The notes beneath the pieces were generated by a model. The model saw only the letters and a list, made by a program, of their open reading frames with translations. It did no database searches and was not told the DNA's origin. Of a DNA stretch of 64,000 nt, positions 36,284 through 49,137 are shown in pieces. Numbering within the stretch: position 1 is the stretch's first letter; each line of letters begins with the position of its first letter. A program made the position numbers and the translations under genes. The DNA lies in the NCBI RefSeq assembly GCF_905220365.1, contig NC_061135.1, positions 13,483,501 to 13,547,500 on the forward strand, in the 5' to 3' direction. The stretch is from Vanessa cardui (taxonomy: Eukaryota; Arthropoda; Insecta; Lepidoptera; Nymphalidae).

Positions 36284-39200
36284 AGTCTAGTAGTTTCATA
36301 AACATATTTTTTATCTTTAGTTCACTAGCTGTTTCTAATTTTAGAGTCCGTTTAATTTATGTAAACATCTCTCAGAGATTCAAATATAATAACGAAATAC
36401 TAATTCGAGATGATCATAATTAAGATTCGAAGTAAAAGTCGTAATCGTAGTTTTCGTCGATGTGGATTTCAGGCTTAATTTATTTGGACGAGTTTTTCGA
36501 CTACCACGTCAACAACTTTCTATATTGAAGGCAGCTATACAAAGTTTCATCACAATCAATCAAATATACTCTGAATTATGAGTGCACAGATAAAAAACTC
36601 ATTAATAAATTGCATTGATACTCTGTATTTACAACAGTGTTCAGCATTTACGAGAAATTATTTCGTGTAGAAAAAAATAAATAAAGAAAAAATCTTATAA
36701 GAATAAAATACCCGCATTATTTTTATGTAAAAATATATTCCAAATACTATTGTTAACCATTTAAATTTCTTAAACAATATTTTCATAAGTTCGTTTAACT
36801 CATAATAATCAATTCAGTAAACAGTATGAGCTCATATGTTTATTTAAAACAAAATGACTATACCTGTCATTAAAGTTATTTATATAACGTACGTTTGTAC
36901 AGTTGAATTTTCTGGTTGATCCATTGGAACTGCGGTGACCGAAAGGATAGGTCTTACAAAGAGAAAGTAATGCTATAAATCTCTTTGTGCTTGTAAATGC
37001 CTTTGAGTTCCCATGTGCCTAAATGTAACAGCCTTATATCAATGAAGCCTAATTAGAATACCTGTACTTGCATCAATTAATTCTCTTGAAACACCCCTGA
37101 AGACAATACTGTACCCAGCCACAAAAGATCATCTGCAAGCAGTCCATACACCGCTGAAATTTTTTCATACAGGCTTTTCAGGAAGAATATTAGTGACTGT
37201 ATTTATAGTAAAAAATCTAGCAAAACAGGAGTAGGTAACTTTTAAATAAATTCTTGCCTTAATCCTATACTTTATGATGGAATACTGACAAACACTTGCG
37301 GAAAATCAATTTGGTAGAATAAATTCCAAACTTTCTTTCATTGCCAAGCAACCTATGCCAAAAGTTTCTTTAAGCAATTTTAATAATAGACAAGAACATA
37401 ACAAATATCCTATGTCTTGATGGACTTTAATTAAGATTTCTAATTCATATAGAGCTGTAGACACTGGTCTACAAACAAGGATAATCGATGTGGTCTTTCT
37501 AAAATAATTTTAATAGAAAATTACAAAAAGTTTTTGGTACAAACATCAAATGTTATTTATGGTATCACCAAATAGCCTTACAAGGATTGTAACGTAATTG
37601 TGGCGCACGTTACATGTTTCATCCATTTTTAAATAATTTCGTCAAAAAAATATTAAATTTCTAACATAGGTTATCGGATGTCATCTGTCATTTGACTTTG
37701 ACAATCATTTCTAAGGCTATGTTTATGCATAATTTAAAAATACCGCTAAATTTGACATTTAAAATAAAAATGCACTTTTTATGCATTATGCGTTCCTGAC
37801 CTAATTGTGATTTATTATCTTTATATTATCTTTGAGATGATCTTTGACATTTGTCTAAGACCTCACTTTCCTTCCGCCTTTTAAGTCGAAATGTGACGCT
37901 AAATTATTTTCAAAGTTTTTGTAACTTTTATTTGGTTTAAATTATTGAATATTGTTGAAAATTGAAGTTTTAAGGCACGATATGTCTTAATTTAAACGAT
38001 TGGAAGTAAATCCATGTCGGATTACAAAAATTATTTTGGATATTTGTCGCCTCGTGGTAAGTCGAAAAACTTTCTTCGAAATTTGAATTAATTTCAATTG
38101 TTCGGTTTCGTAACAACGATTGTGGTTCTTTACAGGGAATTTTTAGAATATTTCCCATGATGCATTTTGTTATTTTTGGAAAATAACCGGAATTGACCGG
38201 GTAAGTTGGTTGAATTATTAAAGTGAAACTATAGATTTTCGAAATTCGTGTTAGGTTCTAATTAGAATTGTTTCTCTTTTGCAGTTATTTTCAACAATTT
38301 ATTTCTACAATTATTTTCAATGGATATTTTCAATAGTTTATTTTCAATTGGTATTTTTCTACCATTATTTTCTACAGTTATTTTCTACAACTGTGTTATC
38401 GTGGATTATTCCTTGAATTATCTTCTTTGGCTGTATCTTCGAGTGGATTATTGTCAACGCTTTTCGAAGAACATTTGAACTTAATTTCTTTGGATATTTT
38501 GAAGATAAAATTTTAGAAACCGTAAAGGAAGTGAAAACTTTATAACATTTATTTAACTTCTGGATTTCGGTATGTAATTTTTACATATTTATTTTTACCG
38601 CAATTTTGGAACTTCGTGGGATTTAGTATACATTTTATAATCTTATGAAAATTTGGCATTCAAACTTTTTTTTAAAAAATAATATTTATACATTGTTGTA
38701 ACTTTATTTACACCTAATTCTAATAATTTTTATTTGAATATATATTTTTTTGGAGAAACTTTTAATAACATATCTTAGTATAACTTTAAAATATTTTTTG
38801 TTAACTTTGAAAAATTTACAATTTATAATATTTAATTAAATTTAATGTATTTTAAATGGATGTAAACATCCAGGCGCCCGATTTTGTTACTCTTTAAATT
38901 TAAGATTTTACAATTGTTAAAATTATTTTTTTATATTCTATTCTTGTGAATAAATTAATTTATAACATAGATTTGCCTTTCTTGTAAATCTACTTGTAAT
39001 GTTGAAGGGTTATTTAACTGACTTCCGGAGCACTTTCTTTCGAGGATTTGTTTAATTTAAAAACCTTGTCCAGCTCTACCGCATTTTTAGTTTGCCTCGA
39101 AGAAAATTAATATTTTTTTAAATTTAAATTTATTTTTAGCCAATTATATATTACAATTGGCCCCCTTCAAAAAATTTCACATTACAGGATTACATTCAGA

Positions 39201-41394
39201 TTATATCACACATTAACCAAATTGAAACTAAAATCATAAAGAAAATACTATGTATAATTCAAATAACATATCCATTGTATTCATTTAATATTCCAGTCCA
39301 AACGGTGAAAGTGAAGAGATTTACTGCAATAGAAGTGAGCAGACCATTTCCTAGGAATACAAATTACATTATATAATAATTCTGAGCCTGCCTTACTTGT
39401 TTTAAACTTCTGTGTACACATTTAACAAAGGCTAAAATATTTTATTCATAGTATATAGGTATTAAAGAATAAAAAAAAATATTATACAACACATTTTAAT
39501 TTTTTTTTTCATAATAAAAAAAAATAAAAAAATTTAAGTTTGTATTCTTTTATGTGTGGAGTGCTAAATTTTTTGGGCAAACAATTCTCTAGAAATTTTG
39601 CTTTCTCTTTCTAGATTAGACTTAAGAAAAATAAACAGTTTTGTATGAAAACATATCAATCAATGTAAATAATTTTGCTAATATGATACGAATGATAATT
39701 ATATTTTATGTAATGGACTAATTAAGTTAGGAAAACTATTCTCACTTCCTTAACATCAAGATCAAACAACTTTCGCTACAACTCGACCTCTGTAACCGAC
39801 GGCACTGCGCACGCGCAACTTGTTGACTCTTTCATCCAAATAATTTAATTGTAATGTATGTCACAATTAGTCTTTCGTTTACACCTAGTTATACGGTTGC
39901 GATGTTAAATTTATAGTTTTAATTAATTTATTAAATTTTATTTTATTTTTATTTTATATTATATAAAACCGATTAAATAATAAAAAAGATAACTAAGATT
40001 AATATTGAAATCTTAAAGAGAAGACAAATTGAATCGTATGAAAGAAATGACCACTCACCGTTTATGTTTATCGCACCAAATCCCAAACAATATAAAAAAC
40101 TGTCACTCACACGTTGACACAAAACACAGCTTATTCACCTCTTGACATCTGACATGGTTCGAATGAATGCAATTATCAAGAATATGTGTCACTTTATAAT
40201 CTTAAAAGCGATAAATATAGCGACTTATAAACAATACGGTAAAATAGTTATGCAAAACACTCGTAAAATAATTATACAAAACATAAACAGCTGCCTACTT
40301 TGACAGGATCGTCTAATAAACTGACAAGTGATTCTGCCAACTGCAAAACCACTTTCGCCTTCTTTTAGTACCAACATAACGAATTGAGTATTTATACGTA
40401 ACTTATAAATTGCGTCATGAATTATTATCATTAATTTCACACAACAAAATCCGTGACGCTTTTATCTTCTAAGTCACCAGAAGTCGTTGATCTTAAACTT
40501 ATTTTATTTAAACTCGACTAACATAAGGATTGGGAAAGTTTTTAACTTACATACAATTTAAACAAACTCTTTTATATACCTACTAATGTAGTTTGTTTAA
40601 AAAGTTTATTTTAATGTATATTCACATCTTTGATTCCGAGCCTTAATGTTGAAATAAATTATCTAAGCATATTTAATTAAGATATTTTTTCTATGCTTCA
40701 GAAATACACTAAAGAAAGAAAAGACTCAACTCTTATACTACTCATAATTTTTATCAGGTTTTCATATTATTACTTAAATTATTTGTTAGATTTTGTTACT
40801 ACTAAAACTTTATATTTTAATCATTCTATATATTTATACCACTGTAAAACAATGTACCTACAACTTTGTTATAACCGCATACAGAAGTAATTGTACCTAC
40901 AAAAATAAATATATAAGCGGTCTTAAAAATGAAAATGTTTTTTTTTTCTGAAATGATGTACATACTATTTATTTTAAGTTTTGTTTGTGACAAAGTTCAT
41001 ATTAATATATCATTTCTATGTGCTCTACATTAATTTAAATTATACTATATTAAAACACTAGTTTGAAACGCAAACTTTATTATTGTTCAAATTTAGTATT
41101 GTTTATAAAATAATTAATAATTCTCATGCAATTCGTATGTATTGAATCAGAAAATAATAAATTAATTAATAGTAATAAGTATAACTTAGAGGCGACTTAC
41201 AATTTTGCGGTAGAAATAGATATAGCTAGCAACATCAAATGTTACAATGTCACCTCGTCACCATCGTCAATCTGTCAATCGTATGGATTGATTGTATATA
41301 ATCATTCTTTATGTTAAAAATATAGTAGTCAAGTATTTCTTTTGTGCTTATTAAACAATATAATTATATAAAGTGGCGTAATACAATATAAGAA
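36284..41394. other. Upstream of SCAMP: AT-rich, no gene proven
   Basis: Contains the unexplained block 37880-39170, a CpG-rich patch at 39770-39835 (GCACTGCGCACGCGCAACTT) and TGTCA-rich words near 37680 and 41250. Any of these could be the SCAMP promoter or an untranslated first exon. No coding exon found. Confidence 0.45.
38281..38405. repeat. Degenerate tandem array of TTATTTTCAA / TTATTTTCTACA words
   Basis: At least seven copies of ATTTTC followed by AA or TACA in about 120 bp, irregular period. It lies inside an unexplained AT-rich block. Confidence 0.6.
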
Positions 41395-43759
41395 ATGTCG
41401 AAGTTCGAGGATAATCCATTTAGTGATCCTGCCATAGACAATCCCTTTGCGGTGAGTGGGTTGATAAAAATGAAAATTTGATCATGTTATATCTTGTTTT
41501 GATACAATATTATACGATTATTTATATCAGGATCCATCGGTGCAGCAAGTGGCTAGAAGTACAAACAATGCGACTCAGGGTCTGGACGACTACAATCCCT
41601 TTGACGGACAACAAAATGCAAATCAGGCTACGGTAAACTGTGTATATTAGTCATTTATTGTATATTAGTGGGTTGATAATACCACCGAATTAATAGATAG
41701 TCTTCAAAGACGTTATCAACCGGTTTGAGAAGTAAATATATAATAGATATTATTTATTCTTTAATATTACTCCATTTTGTCCCAATTGATCTTAATTCTT
41801 AATATATAATATAGAGTATTCTAAAATTAAAACCAGCTCATAAAAGATAATATTTAACATTGAAATAACATTGAGTGTGTTATGCATATGCATGATACAT
41901 ATTTCTTAAAATATTCATAAATATATTATCATTGTTAAATAAAAGTCGCTACCTAGTTAGTTCCTAAGTCCAGTTAACTTGTTATTTTAATATTTATAGC
42001 CCTCCCAACAGCCAACACAACCCGCGATAATGCAAGCGGTCTCACCACCCATCGGCGGTCAGTATACGAGATCAAATCAACCACAACAGAGTCAAAATCC
42101 ACCACAAAATTTCACAACAGCTGATTTTCAAGTAAGTTGTTGAAAATTTTACATACGCAGACACAATAGCTTATTAATTTGTTATTAATCAATCAGCAAT
42201 TAGTGATTTAAAACCACTTTAAGAACATAAAAGCACTTTGCACTATTGTTGAAATTAAAAATATTAATTATAGATATCCATTAAAATGCAATTAATGATT
42301 GAATTTAATTAATGATATAATTATTATACCTTTAAATAGATTTAAAATAAAATGCAATAATGAAATAGCTACTAGTTGATTTATAGATACAAAAATTATA
42401 GTTATGCATGCTATTAATACACTTTTGCTTTTCCAAACTCGCACTGAAGGAGCTAAAGGTAATATTTATCACTATTAGTCATAGTTGATGAATTGCTTGA
42501 TAAGAGTATTATTTAGTACTTCCTTGGGTCTCTTATCTATAGCCAGTCTGTTTGTCTTTGTTAATATTTCAAAATATAAACAGACAAAATATAAATAGAG
42601 TACTCACTATTAAAAATTAATAATATGCAATATATACGTAAATTTAGCTTGGCTTACTGTGATTGATTAGTTATGCGTATTTATATCATTCATTCATCAG
42701 ATATTCTATCACCTTTCAACACTTATTATAATGTTTAAGTTCAAAGAATGAGTGAGTGACTAAATACAGGCTCAAAGACTGAGATGGCACATTTTCTTAT
42801 CTGCCTTCTTATTTTAAATTTGGAATATATTTTTTTAAACTGAAAACATGATTGAAAGGCAAACATTTGATTAGTAAATTATTCAGTGACCTTATATGTT
42901 AACACTATCTTGATGATTTAAGAAATATGTCACAAAGATCGACCAGTGTTGCCGTCTTGTTTGTCTTAGATTGTATGAAAAAAAATCAACTGAAGGAATA
43001 ATTCTTTTTTTACATCATTACGACATAACCACAGATAATTATTCTTAACGAAATTATATACAATTGGCCTGGTTTTTGACACGTAAATAATGTAATTTAC
43101 TAGAAATGTTTTGACGTAGATGAAGTTGCATTGAATAGCTAGTCTGTATGAATTAACTTTATGTGTGGGAATTACTTCCCTTTTGAGCCTAAGAACAGCA
43201 TCCTATGTATTTATTTATGGACCTCAGTTTAGTAGTATAATGTTTTTTTTTATGTGACTATTCTTAAAGAAATAGTGTTTAAATTATGATACCGATTGAA
43301 ATTGAACTACAGAGACGGCAGGAAGAACTAGAACGCAAAGCTGAAGAGTTGGCCAGGCGTGAAGCTGAACTCAGAGCGGGCTCGGCTGGTAGAAGAAATA
43401 ATTGGCCGCCTCTCCCCGCCTTCTGCCCCATTCAGCCATGTTTCTACCAGGACATCAATGTGGATATACCGTTGGAGTTCCAAAGGATTGTCCGACATTT
43501 GTATCATCTTTGGATGTGTAAGTTTGTTGATCTATACATATAATAAAATTGGAGTGTCTGTTTGTAATATCAAAATACCCCGTTTTTATTCAATGCATAT
43601 GTATGTATACAAGGTGCACATACCAAAATATTTTATACAATATTTGTCTTTCTGTCTGTCTTTTTGTTCCGGCTAATCTCTGGAATGGCTGGACTGTTTT
43701 GACGGGACTTTCATTGGCAGATGACTGATATAATAAGGAGTAACTTAGGCTACAATATA

Positions 43760-43793
<34 letters not shown>

Positions 43794-46700
43794 GTTAAAT
43801 TCAAGCGCGTACAAGGGCGCGGGCATAGCTAGTGAAATATATTTAGTATGTAATTTGCATTATCAATTTTTATTCAAATATTATTAAAAAAAATAGTGAA
43901 AAAAGAGGATACAGTTTTCTGTTCGAAAAAGTGATTTCTCTTAGATTCGATGGTTAAAGGCTTAAATAATTTAAATACAAAGTTGTAAGCTCGGATTAAT
44001 CTAAACTTGTTTATAAATAACCTGTATTAAAGATGTCAAAGCTAATATAGTATTCATTTATTCAAGTGGCTCTTACAACCTTTGAATAGTCATTCTACAA
44101 GATTAAATATTATGTAATCCACCATTTACGTGATTAACGGATTTGTATCAAAATCAATACCATCCTAATGACTATTATACATGATGGGGTTAATTACATG
44201 TATTTATTCAACTTCACTTATTAATGTGAGGGTAAAATCACATATTGTCAAACGCCTACCCTTTCTTTAGTGAAGTTTCAAACTTCTACGTAGCTGCAAT
44301 GAATCAAAAGAAAAAGGATTGGTTACGTTGATATATACATAGATTATCATCCACGTGTGTTCACATAGGCTGTTATTCAGTTGGTTTCGTGAAATAGAAA
44401 TTAACAGCCTGTTTATACTCCTCTCAGTTTGAATGTGTCAATTTTTTTCACGACACCTCTCCATTTCCGTTTGGTAATATGTCTTGTGTTCGATTCATAT
44501 CAAAGTCAAAATATACTTTATTTGAGTAGACTTTTACAATCACTTTTGAATCGTCATTTAACAATTATATTAAGTGAAAATTTCGGTTCGAAAATTATCC
44601 GACACTAATCTCATATTAATCACTGTTTTTAATGTTTTACTTCAGCATGAGATGAATTATAGATTTACGTCTACTATACTAATAAGAAGATAAGATAAGA
44701 AATTAATATCTTATTACAACAATTATTTAAAAAGGGTTATACGAGTTTTGTGAAGAAGACACTTGTAGATAATGCCGAAATATCGAGCTCCACCAAATAA
44801 AAATAAAAAAAACATGTTTTAAATGTAGTATTACAAATAACCATGTTAATTTAACAGTTGAGACAGCCCAGTCGTTAGAACGCGTGCATCTTAACCGATG
44901 ATTGCGGGTTCGAATCCACGTAAGCACCACTGAATATTCATGTGCTTAATTTGTGTTTACAATTCATCTCGTGCTCAGTGCTGAAGAAAAACATCCTGAA
45001 GAAACCTGCATGTGTCTAATTACGTAGAAATTCTACCACATACGTATTCCACCAACCGGCATTGGAACAGTGTGGTGGAATAAATTCCAAACATTCTTCT
45101 CAAAGGTTCTCTCTTGAGAAGAATGTTTGGAAATTTTTGAACCCAGCAGTGAGAAATTTCAGGCTGTTGTTGTTGTTGTTGTATACTCTTTATTGCACTG
45201 AGAAATTTTACATAGAAGTTTTAAACATGAAATTTTTGTTTACAATGGCGGGCTTATTTCTAAAAGAAATTTCTTCCAGCCAACCCACAGCTGTAAGAGA
45301 TAGTGTTATATAGCAGGTATAAATAGTGCAACATTAGATACTCTTAGTAACATTATATAAAAGAAACAATATTAATATAATATATATTACGCGTACATAA
45401 ATATACATAATAGAATAAATACATATATATTAAATTATTATACTTATACTACATCTAAATACACAAATATTATAAATATATCTACCGTACAAAAATAAAT
45501 AAATAAATAAAAATAATGTATGTTAATTAAAAATAAATAAAAATCATGTATGTTAATCTTATACAGAAAATCGTATTGTTTCAGTCCACGCTCTGGTCCT
45601 GGCGTTGAATATAATCGGTGGGCTGTCTTTACTCTTCGCCGGCCAGGGCTTTACGGTCTTCGGTCTGTCCATACTGTACTTCGTGCTGCTGACTCCGTTC
45701 AGCTTCATCTGCTGGTACAGACCGATCTACAAGGCGTTTAGGAGCGACTCCTCCTTCAATTTCATGGTCTTCTTCTTCATATTCCTCTTCCAAATCATCA
45801 TAACACTGGTGCAGTCTATCGGATTCAGCGGCGGAGGCTCTTGGTGAGTGAATTTATTTAACACGTTGAATAATTTAGAGTTTAATATATAATAGTACAT
45901 ACATATTTTATGCTTTCTCTCCTTGATTGAGGAGCTGAGATGGCCCAGTGGTTAGAACGCGTGCATCTTAACCGATGATTACGGTTTCAAACCCAGTCAA
46001 GCACCACTATATATATGTGCTTAATTTGTGTTTATAATTCATCTCGTGCTCGGCGGTGAAGGTAAACATCGTGAGGAAATGCATGTGTCTAATTTCATCG
46101 AAATTCTGCCACATGTGCATTCCACCAAACCGTATTGGAACAGCGTCTTGAAATATGTTCCAAACCCTCTCCTTAATGAAAGATACCTTATCCTAGTAGT
46201 GGGAAATTTACAGATTGTTACTTTACTACTACTTTTTGATTTGTTGGTGAGTTTCTAAGACTGATAAAGGAACTTGATTGGTGCTATAGTGTTGCTATAT
46301 ACCACTGCAGTATTCTGTTGTCCACAATCTTATGATTAAATTGAGGAGCAAATATTTATACTAGTAACTAATACTTATATTATATCCCTATTATAAATAA
46401 TACCAAAAATATTATAAATGAAAGTTCGAAATTGTTCTGAAATCCCTCCTACCCTTTTATATACCTTCAATAGGACTTCGCTCACTTGTGACAAGAATAG
46501 GGGAAGATTGTAGGTGTTTTGCTACTCCAGATGATAACCTAACTCTGTGAAAAATAATATTCAAATCTGTTTAGCTGTTCAGGTGCACTAGGCTATTTGA
46601 CAATGCGAAATATAAAAGTTTAAAAATGGTTAAGTTACTAACGAAACTTGACAATAATACTCCATTTATTCAAAAACCCATGAATAAAAATTAAAATTTT

Positions 46701-48793
46701 TAAACGTTTGTCACGTGACACAAAACGTTCCTGATTGGCCGGGCTTATGATGAAGTCATTTTGCTTTTCTACTATATGTACCACAGATTAAAATACAGGA
46801 AAGTGACGTCACCGACCCCATTGCAGCGCCGTATTGTCCAAGTAGCGTTTTTACGCGCTATTTAAATAATTAATTTTAATATGATATTTTTCGGCAAATA
46901 TGTACTAGAAATAAAAAACACAACTTTTACTGAGTTCCTTAACTTCTACTAAATAATATAAAATGGATTTTAAAAACCAGTCAAATAGCTTATTGATTAA
47001 CAAACTTTTAATGTATCTGTTGGTACAATACAAAAATTCTCCTCACAATCAATACTTTATCTCTTCTAAAGAATCCTTCCACTTCGACGATTAAAGTAAG
47101 AAATGACCATTTCTAGGCTTACTCCTAGTATTTAATGTTTACACGCCCCTCCTCCGACTGTAGCAACATCCGGTTTTGATTTATTTAAAAAAAAAAAAAA
47201 AAAAAAAAAAAACAATTTAGTTTAGTCAAAACCGGATGTTGACAATCAACGTAAATTGTAACAACTATTTAAATCGAATTATTTATGCTGATAATACTTT
47301 AATACATTAAAACAATAAAACATGATCATAATAAAATTATTATTCTAACATATGATCCAAAGTTTTGAATTTATTACATTAGTGTAATGAGTAAAGTTAA
47401 AAACATGAAACAATTATATTCACAGTGGACTGATTACGAGCATCGCTGTGTTCAGAGAGAATATCGGTGTCGGGATTGTGACTTTGATCGTCACCATCGG
47501 TTTCATCACGGCCGTCGTAGCTGACGTCATGCTCATCACGAAGGTAGCTATGTAAACTAATATACTTGCAGTCTGTCTGTGAAATTGAAAATTATCAATT
47601 GCAATACTCTGTTCACGTATCATATTTTTATGATTTACTATAACTATTATGGATAAAACATATAACTATTATGGCCTAAAACTATTATGGATGAGTGACT
47701 GGCAACACTTGTTTGTTACACGTTACACCTACGTAGTTTACATATCAAATCAAAATATACATTATTAACGTAGACAAGAAGGTATGTATTTTACAAGACC
47801 AACAAGAATTCCAGTAGATACTCTTTAGTAATATTCAGATAAAATGTAATGTAATGTCAGCAAAATTACAATTTAATGAAATTTGTAAAATCTCTTTTTT
47901 ATTAAAGTTTTATTTTACTTTTATTTAAAAAAAAAAGTTTTACGTACTATGTGAAATGTTACAAATATCTGAGCAATTTTTAAAGCAAATAGATTTATTG
48001 ACTGTGTTAGAAATTTGTGTATATGATTGACCTGTTTTTACTATGAATATCTCTGGTATTGAAATGAGCAATATTTTATATTGCCAATATTGTTGTAAAT
48101 ATATTGTAATAACGCAATTGGACGTAGTCCTAAATACATACCCAAGGGGGTTTCCACCTTTTGTGCAATTGAAACAGATTAAATATCTAAAGCTTCAATC
48201 AAGTGGGCTTTTACAACCACTTTTGAATCGTCATTTAACTATTAAGTGAAGGTACCACTGATTCGGAAAGTAATTGTACTGAGAAGAACCGGCAAGAAAA
48301 TTAGTGGTTACTCTTTTTCAACATTTAAAAAAATACAATCATGTTAGTTAATACAATTATTTTAATTAATATTTTTAGCAATCAGAAGGAAAAATAATTT
48401 GGAAAAAAGCAATTGAAACAACCTAAATAGGCAATTTATTTAAAAATAATCTTAAGTTTTAATTTCAAATACGACAAACACATAAGTAAACACCGTACCG
48501 ACACCCTTACCGACCGACGACTGATGAGAAAGTGACCTGCAGTCTATCGAGCGGTCGTTTTTATACGTGTAGGAAGGTACGCCAACTACCCGCAATAAGT
48601 TCGGCTTATAGTATATATATCACCCCCCCCCGCGCAGGTGCACCGCATCTACCGCTCGACGGGCGCGTCGCTGGCGAAGGCGCAGGCGGAGTTCACGACG
48701 GAGATCCTGCGCAACCAGCACGTGCAGACGGCCGCCTCCAGCGCCGCCGCCGCCGCCGTCAACGCGCAGATCGCCTCCGCCAACCGCTACTAG
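41395..48793 (+). CDS. Scamp: Secretory carrier-associated membrane protein (SCAMP), 7 coding exons, 342 aa
   Basis: SCAMPs are four-pass membrane proteins of post-Golgi and endosomal membranes that act in vesicle traffic. Exons assembled from GT/AG sites and phase: 41395-41451, 41531-41632, 42000-42131, 43313-43517, 45585-45843, 47426-47543, 48638-48793 (1029 nt including TAG). The N-terminus carries NPF motifs at residues 7-9, 16-18 and 41-43 (EH-domain binding in this family), then a Gln/Pro-rich linker. Exon 4 encodes a charged coiled coil (RRQEELERKAEEL, about 98-120) and the conserved FYQDINVDIP stretch. Exons 5-6 encode four hydrophobic segments with the family E-peptide CWYRPIYKAF at about 208-217 between the second and third. 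Exon 7 is a cytoplasmic Ala-rich tail. Length matches the family. The start ATG begins MSKFEDNPF, typical of SCAMPs. Introns hold SINE, LINE and Helitron fragments. Family identity is very secure; the least certain boundary is the 3' end. Confidence 0.95.
42690..42800 (+). repeat. Family-B repeat, degraded, in SCAMP intron 3
   Basis: Shares CATTCATCAGATATTCTA, AATGAGTGAGTGA and ACAGGCTCAAAGACTGAGATG-like blocks in order. Confidence 0.45.
43531..43832 (+). mobile_element. Non-autonomous Helitron-like element in SCAMP intron 4
   Basis: Begins A|TCTATACATATAATAAAATT and ends GGGCATAG CTAG|T, with a small cgcg/cgcg stem about 10 nt before the 3' end. Contains an (AT)n and poly-T run at 43757-43795. 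It starts 13 bp after the exon 4 donor. Confidence 0.82.
44502..44590 (-). repeat. Family D repeat, partial, in SCAMP intron 4
   Basis: AAATATACTTTATTTGAGTA, ACTTTTGAATCGTCATTTAA, then truncated. Confidence 0.75.
44857..45181 (+). repeat. tRNA-derived SINE, family A, copy 9, in SCAMP intron 4
   Basis: Full-length type with B box GCGGGTTCGAATCC and a (TTG)n tail. It contains an internal perfect 17-bp inverted repeat (45087-45103 and 45114-45130) absent from sister copies. Confidence 0.92.
45183..45315 (-). repeat. LINE 3' end fragment abutting SINE copy 9
   Basis: CTCTTTATTGCACTGAG and TACAATGGCGGGCTTATTTC resemble 7035-7080. It directly follows the SINE's (TTG)n tail. Confidence 0.65.
45932..46230 (+). 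repeat. tRNA-derived SINE, family A, copy 10, in SCAMP intron 5
   Basis: Head GAGCTGAGATGGCCCAGTGG and a GTTACTTTACTACTAC tail place it in the TTACTTTAC subfamily. It begins 88 bp after the exon 5 donor. Confidence 0.92.
46690..47250. repeat. Probable MITE-derived sequence with terminal inverted segment, SCAMP intron 5
   Basis: A block with GTGACGTCACCGACCCCATT and AGTAGCGTTTTTACGCGCTA, motifs I recognise from lepidopteran repeats. A 16-bp inverted pair caacatccggttttga (47164-47179 and 47226-47241) flanks an A24 run. Boundaries uncertain. Confidence 0.4.
48178..48358 (-). repeat. Family D repeat in SCAMP intron 6
   Basis: Good copy: CAAGTGGGCTTTTACAACCA, CTTTTGAATCGTCATTTAAC, GAGAAGAACCGGCAAGAAA. 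Confidence 0.82.
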
Positions 48794-48822
48794 CCCGCAG
48801 GCACGCACACTCTGTGACACTA

Positions 48823-48960
48823 TTTATTTATTTATTTATTTAGGTTTATCAACAGTTGTTACAATATAAAACTTACTATAGGTACAATTAAAATAAAATA
48901 TCAAACGCAATTGTACAACTAATTATAGATAAACACTGCATGCTTATTTAAAAAACTTAT
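48823..48960 (-). repeat. LINE 3' end fragment with (TTTA)n, just after SCAMP stop
   Basis: (TTTA)5 then GGTTTATCAACAGTTGTTAC and AATATAAAACTTACTATAGG. On the minus strand it is a typical LINE 3' UTR and (TAAA)n tail, inserted within 30 bp of the SCAMP stop codon. Confidence 0.6.
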
Positions 48961-49137
48961 AGACTATGTGCTTAAAATACTTAAAATCAGTTAGACTATG
49001 TAAAATATAAATCTAATGTAAAACAATAAAGACTATCATAAAGTATTAGTAATACGAACACATATACTGCTATACATTATTTATTGTAGTTTATTATAGT
49101 TTATATATTATTTATTATACATTAGTAAATATTATTT

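Noticed and set aside
43286..43543. 85-codon frame beginning at an ATG upstream of SCAMP exon 4
   Set aside because: It is exon 4 plus flanking intron. The phase and family alignment place the acceptor at 43312 and the donor at 43518.
44857..44935. Possible tRNA gene with GGGTTCGAATCC
   Set aside because: It is the 5' part of SINE family A; the sequence continues into the shared SINE body, and no full cloverleaf was apparent.
48620..48820. Gly/Arg-rich minus-strand frame over SCAMP exon 7
   Set aside because: Shadow of the extremely GC-rich coding exon on the opposite strand.
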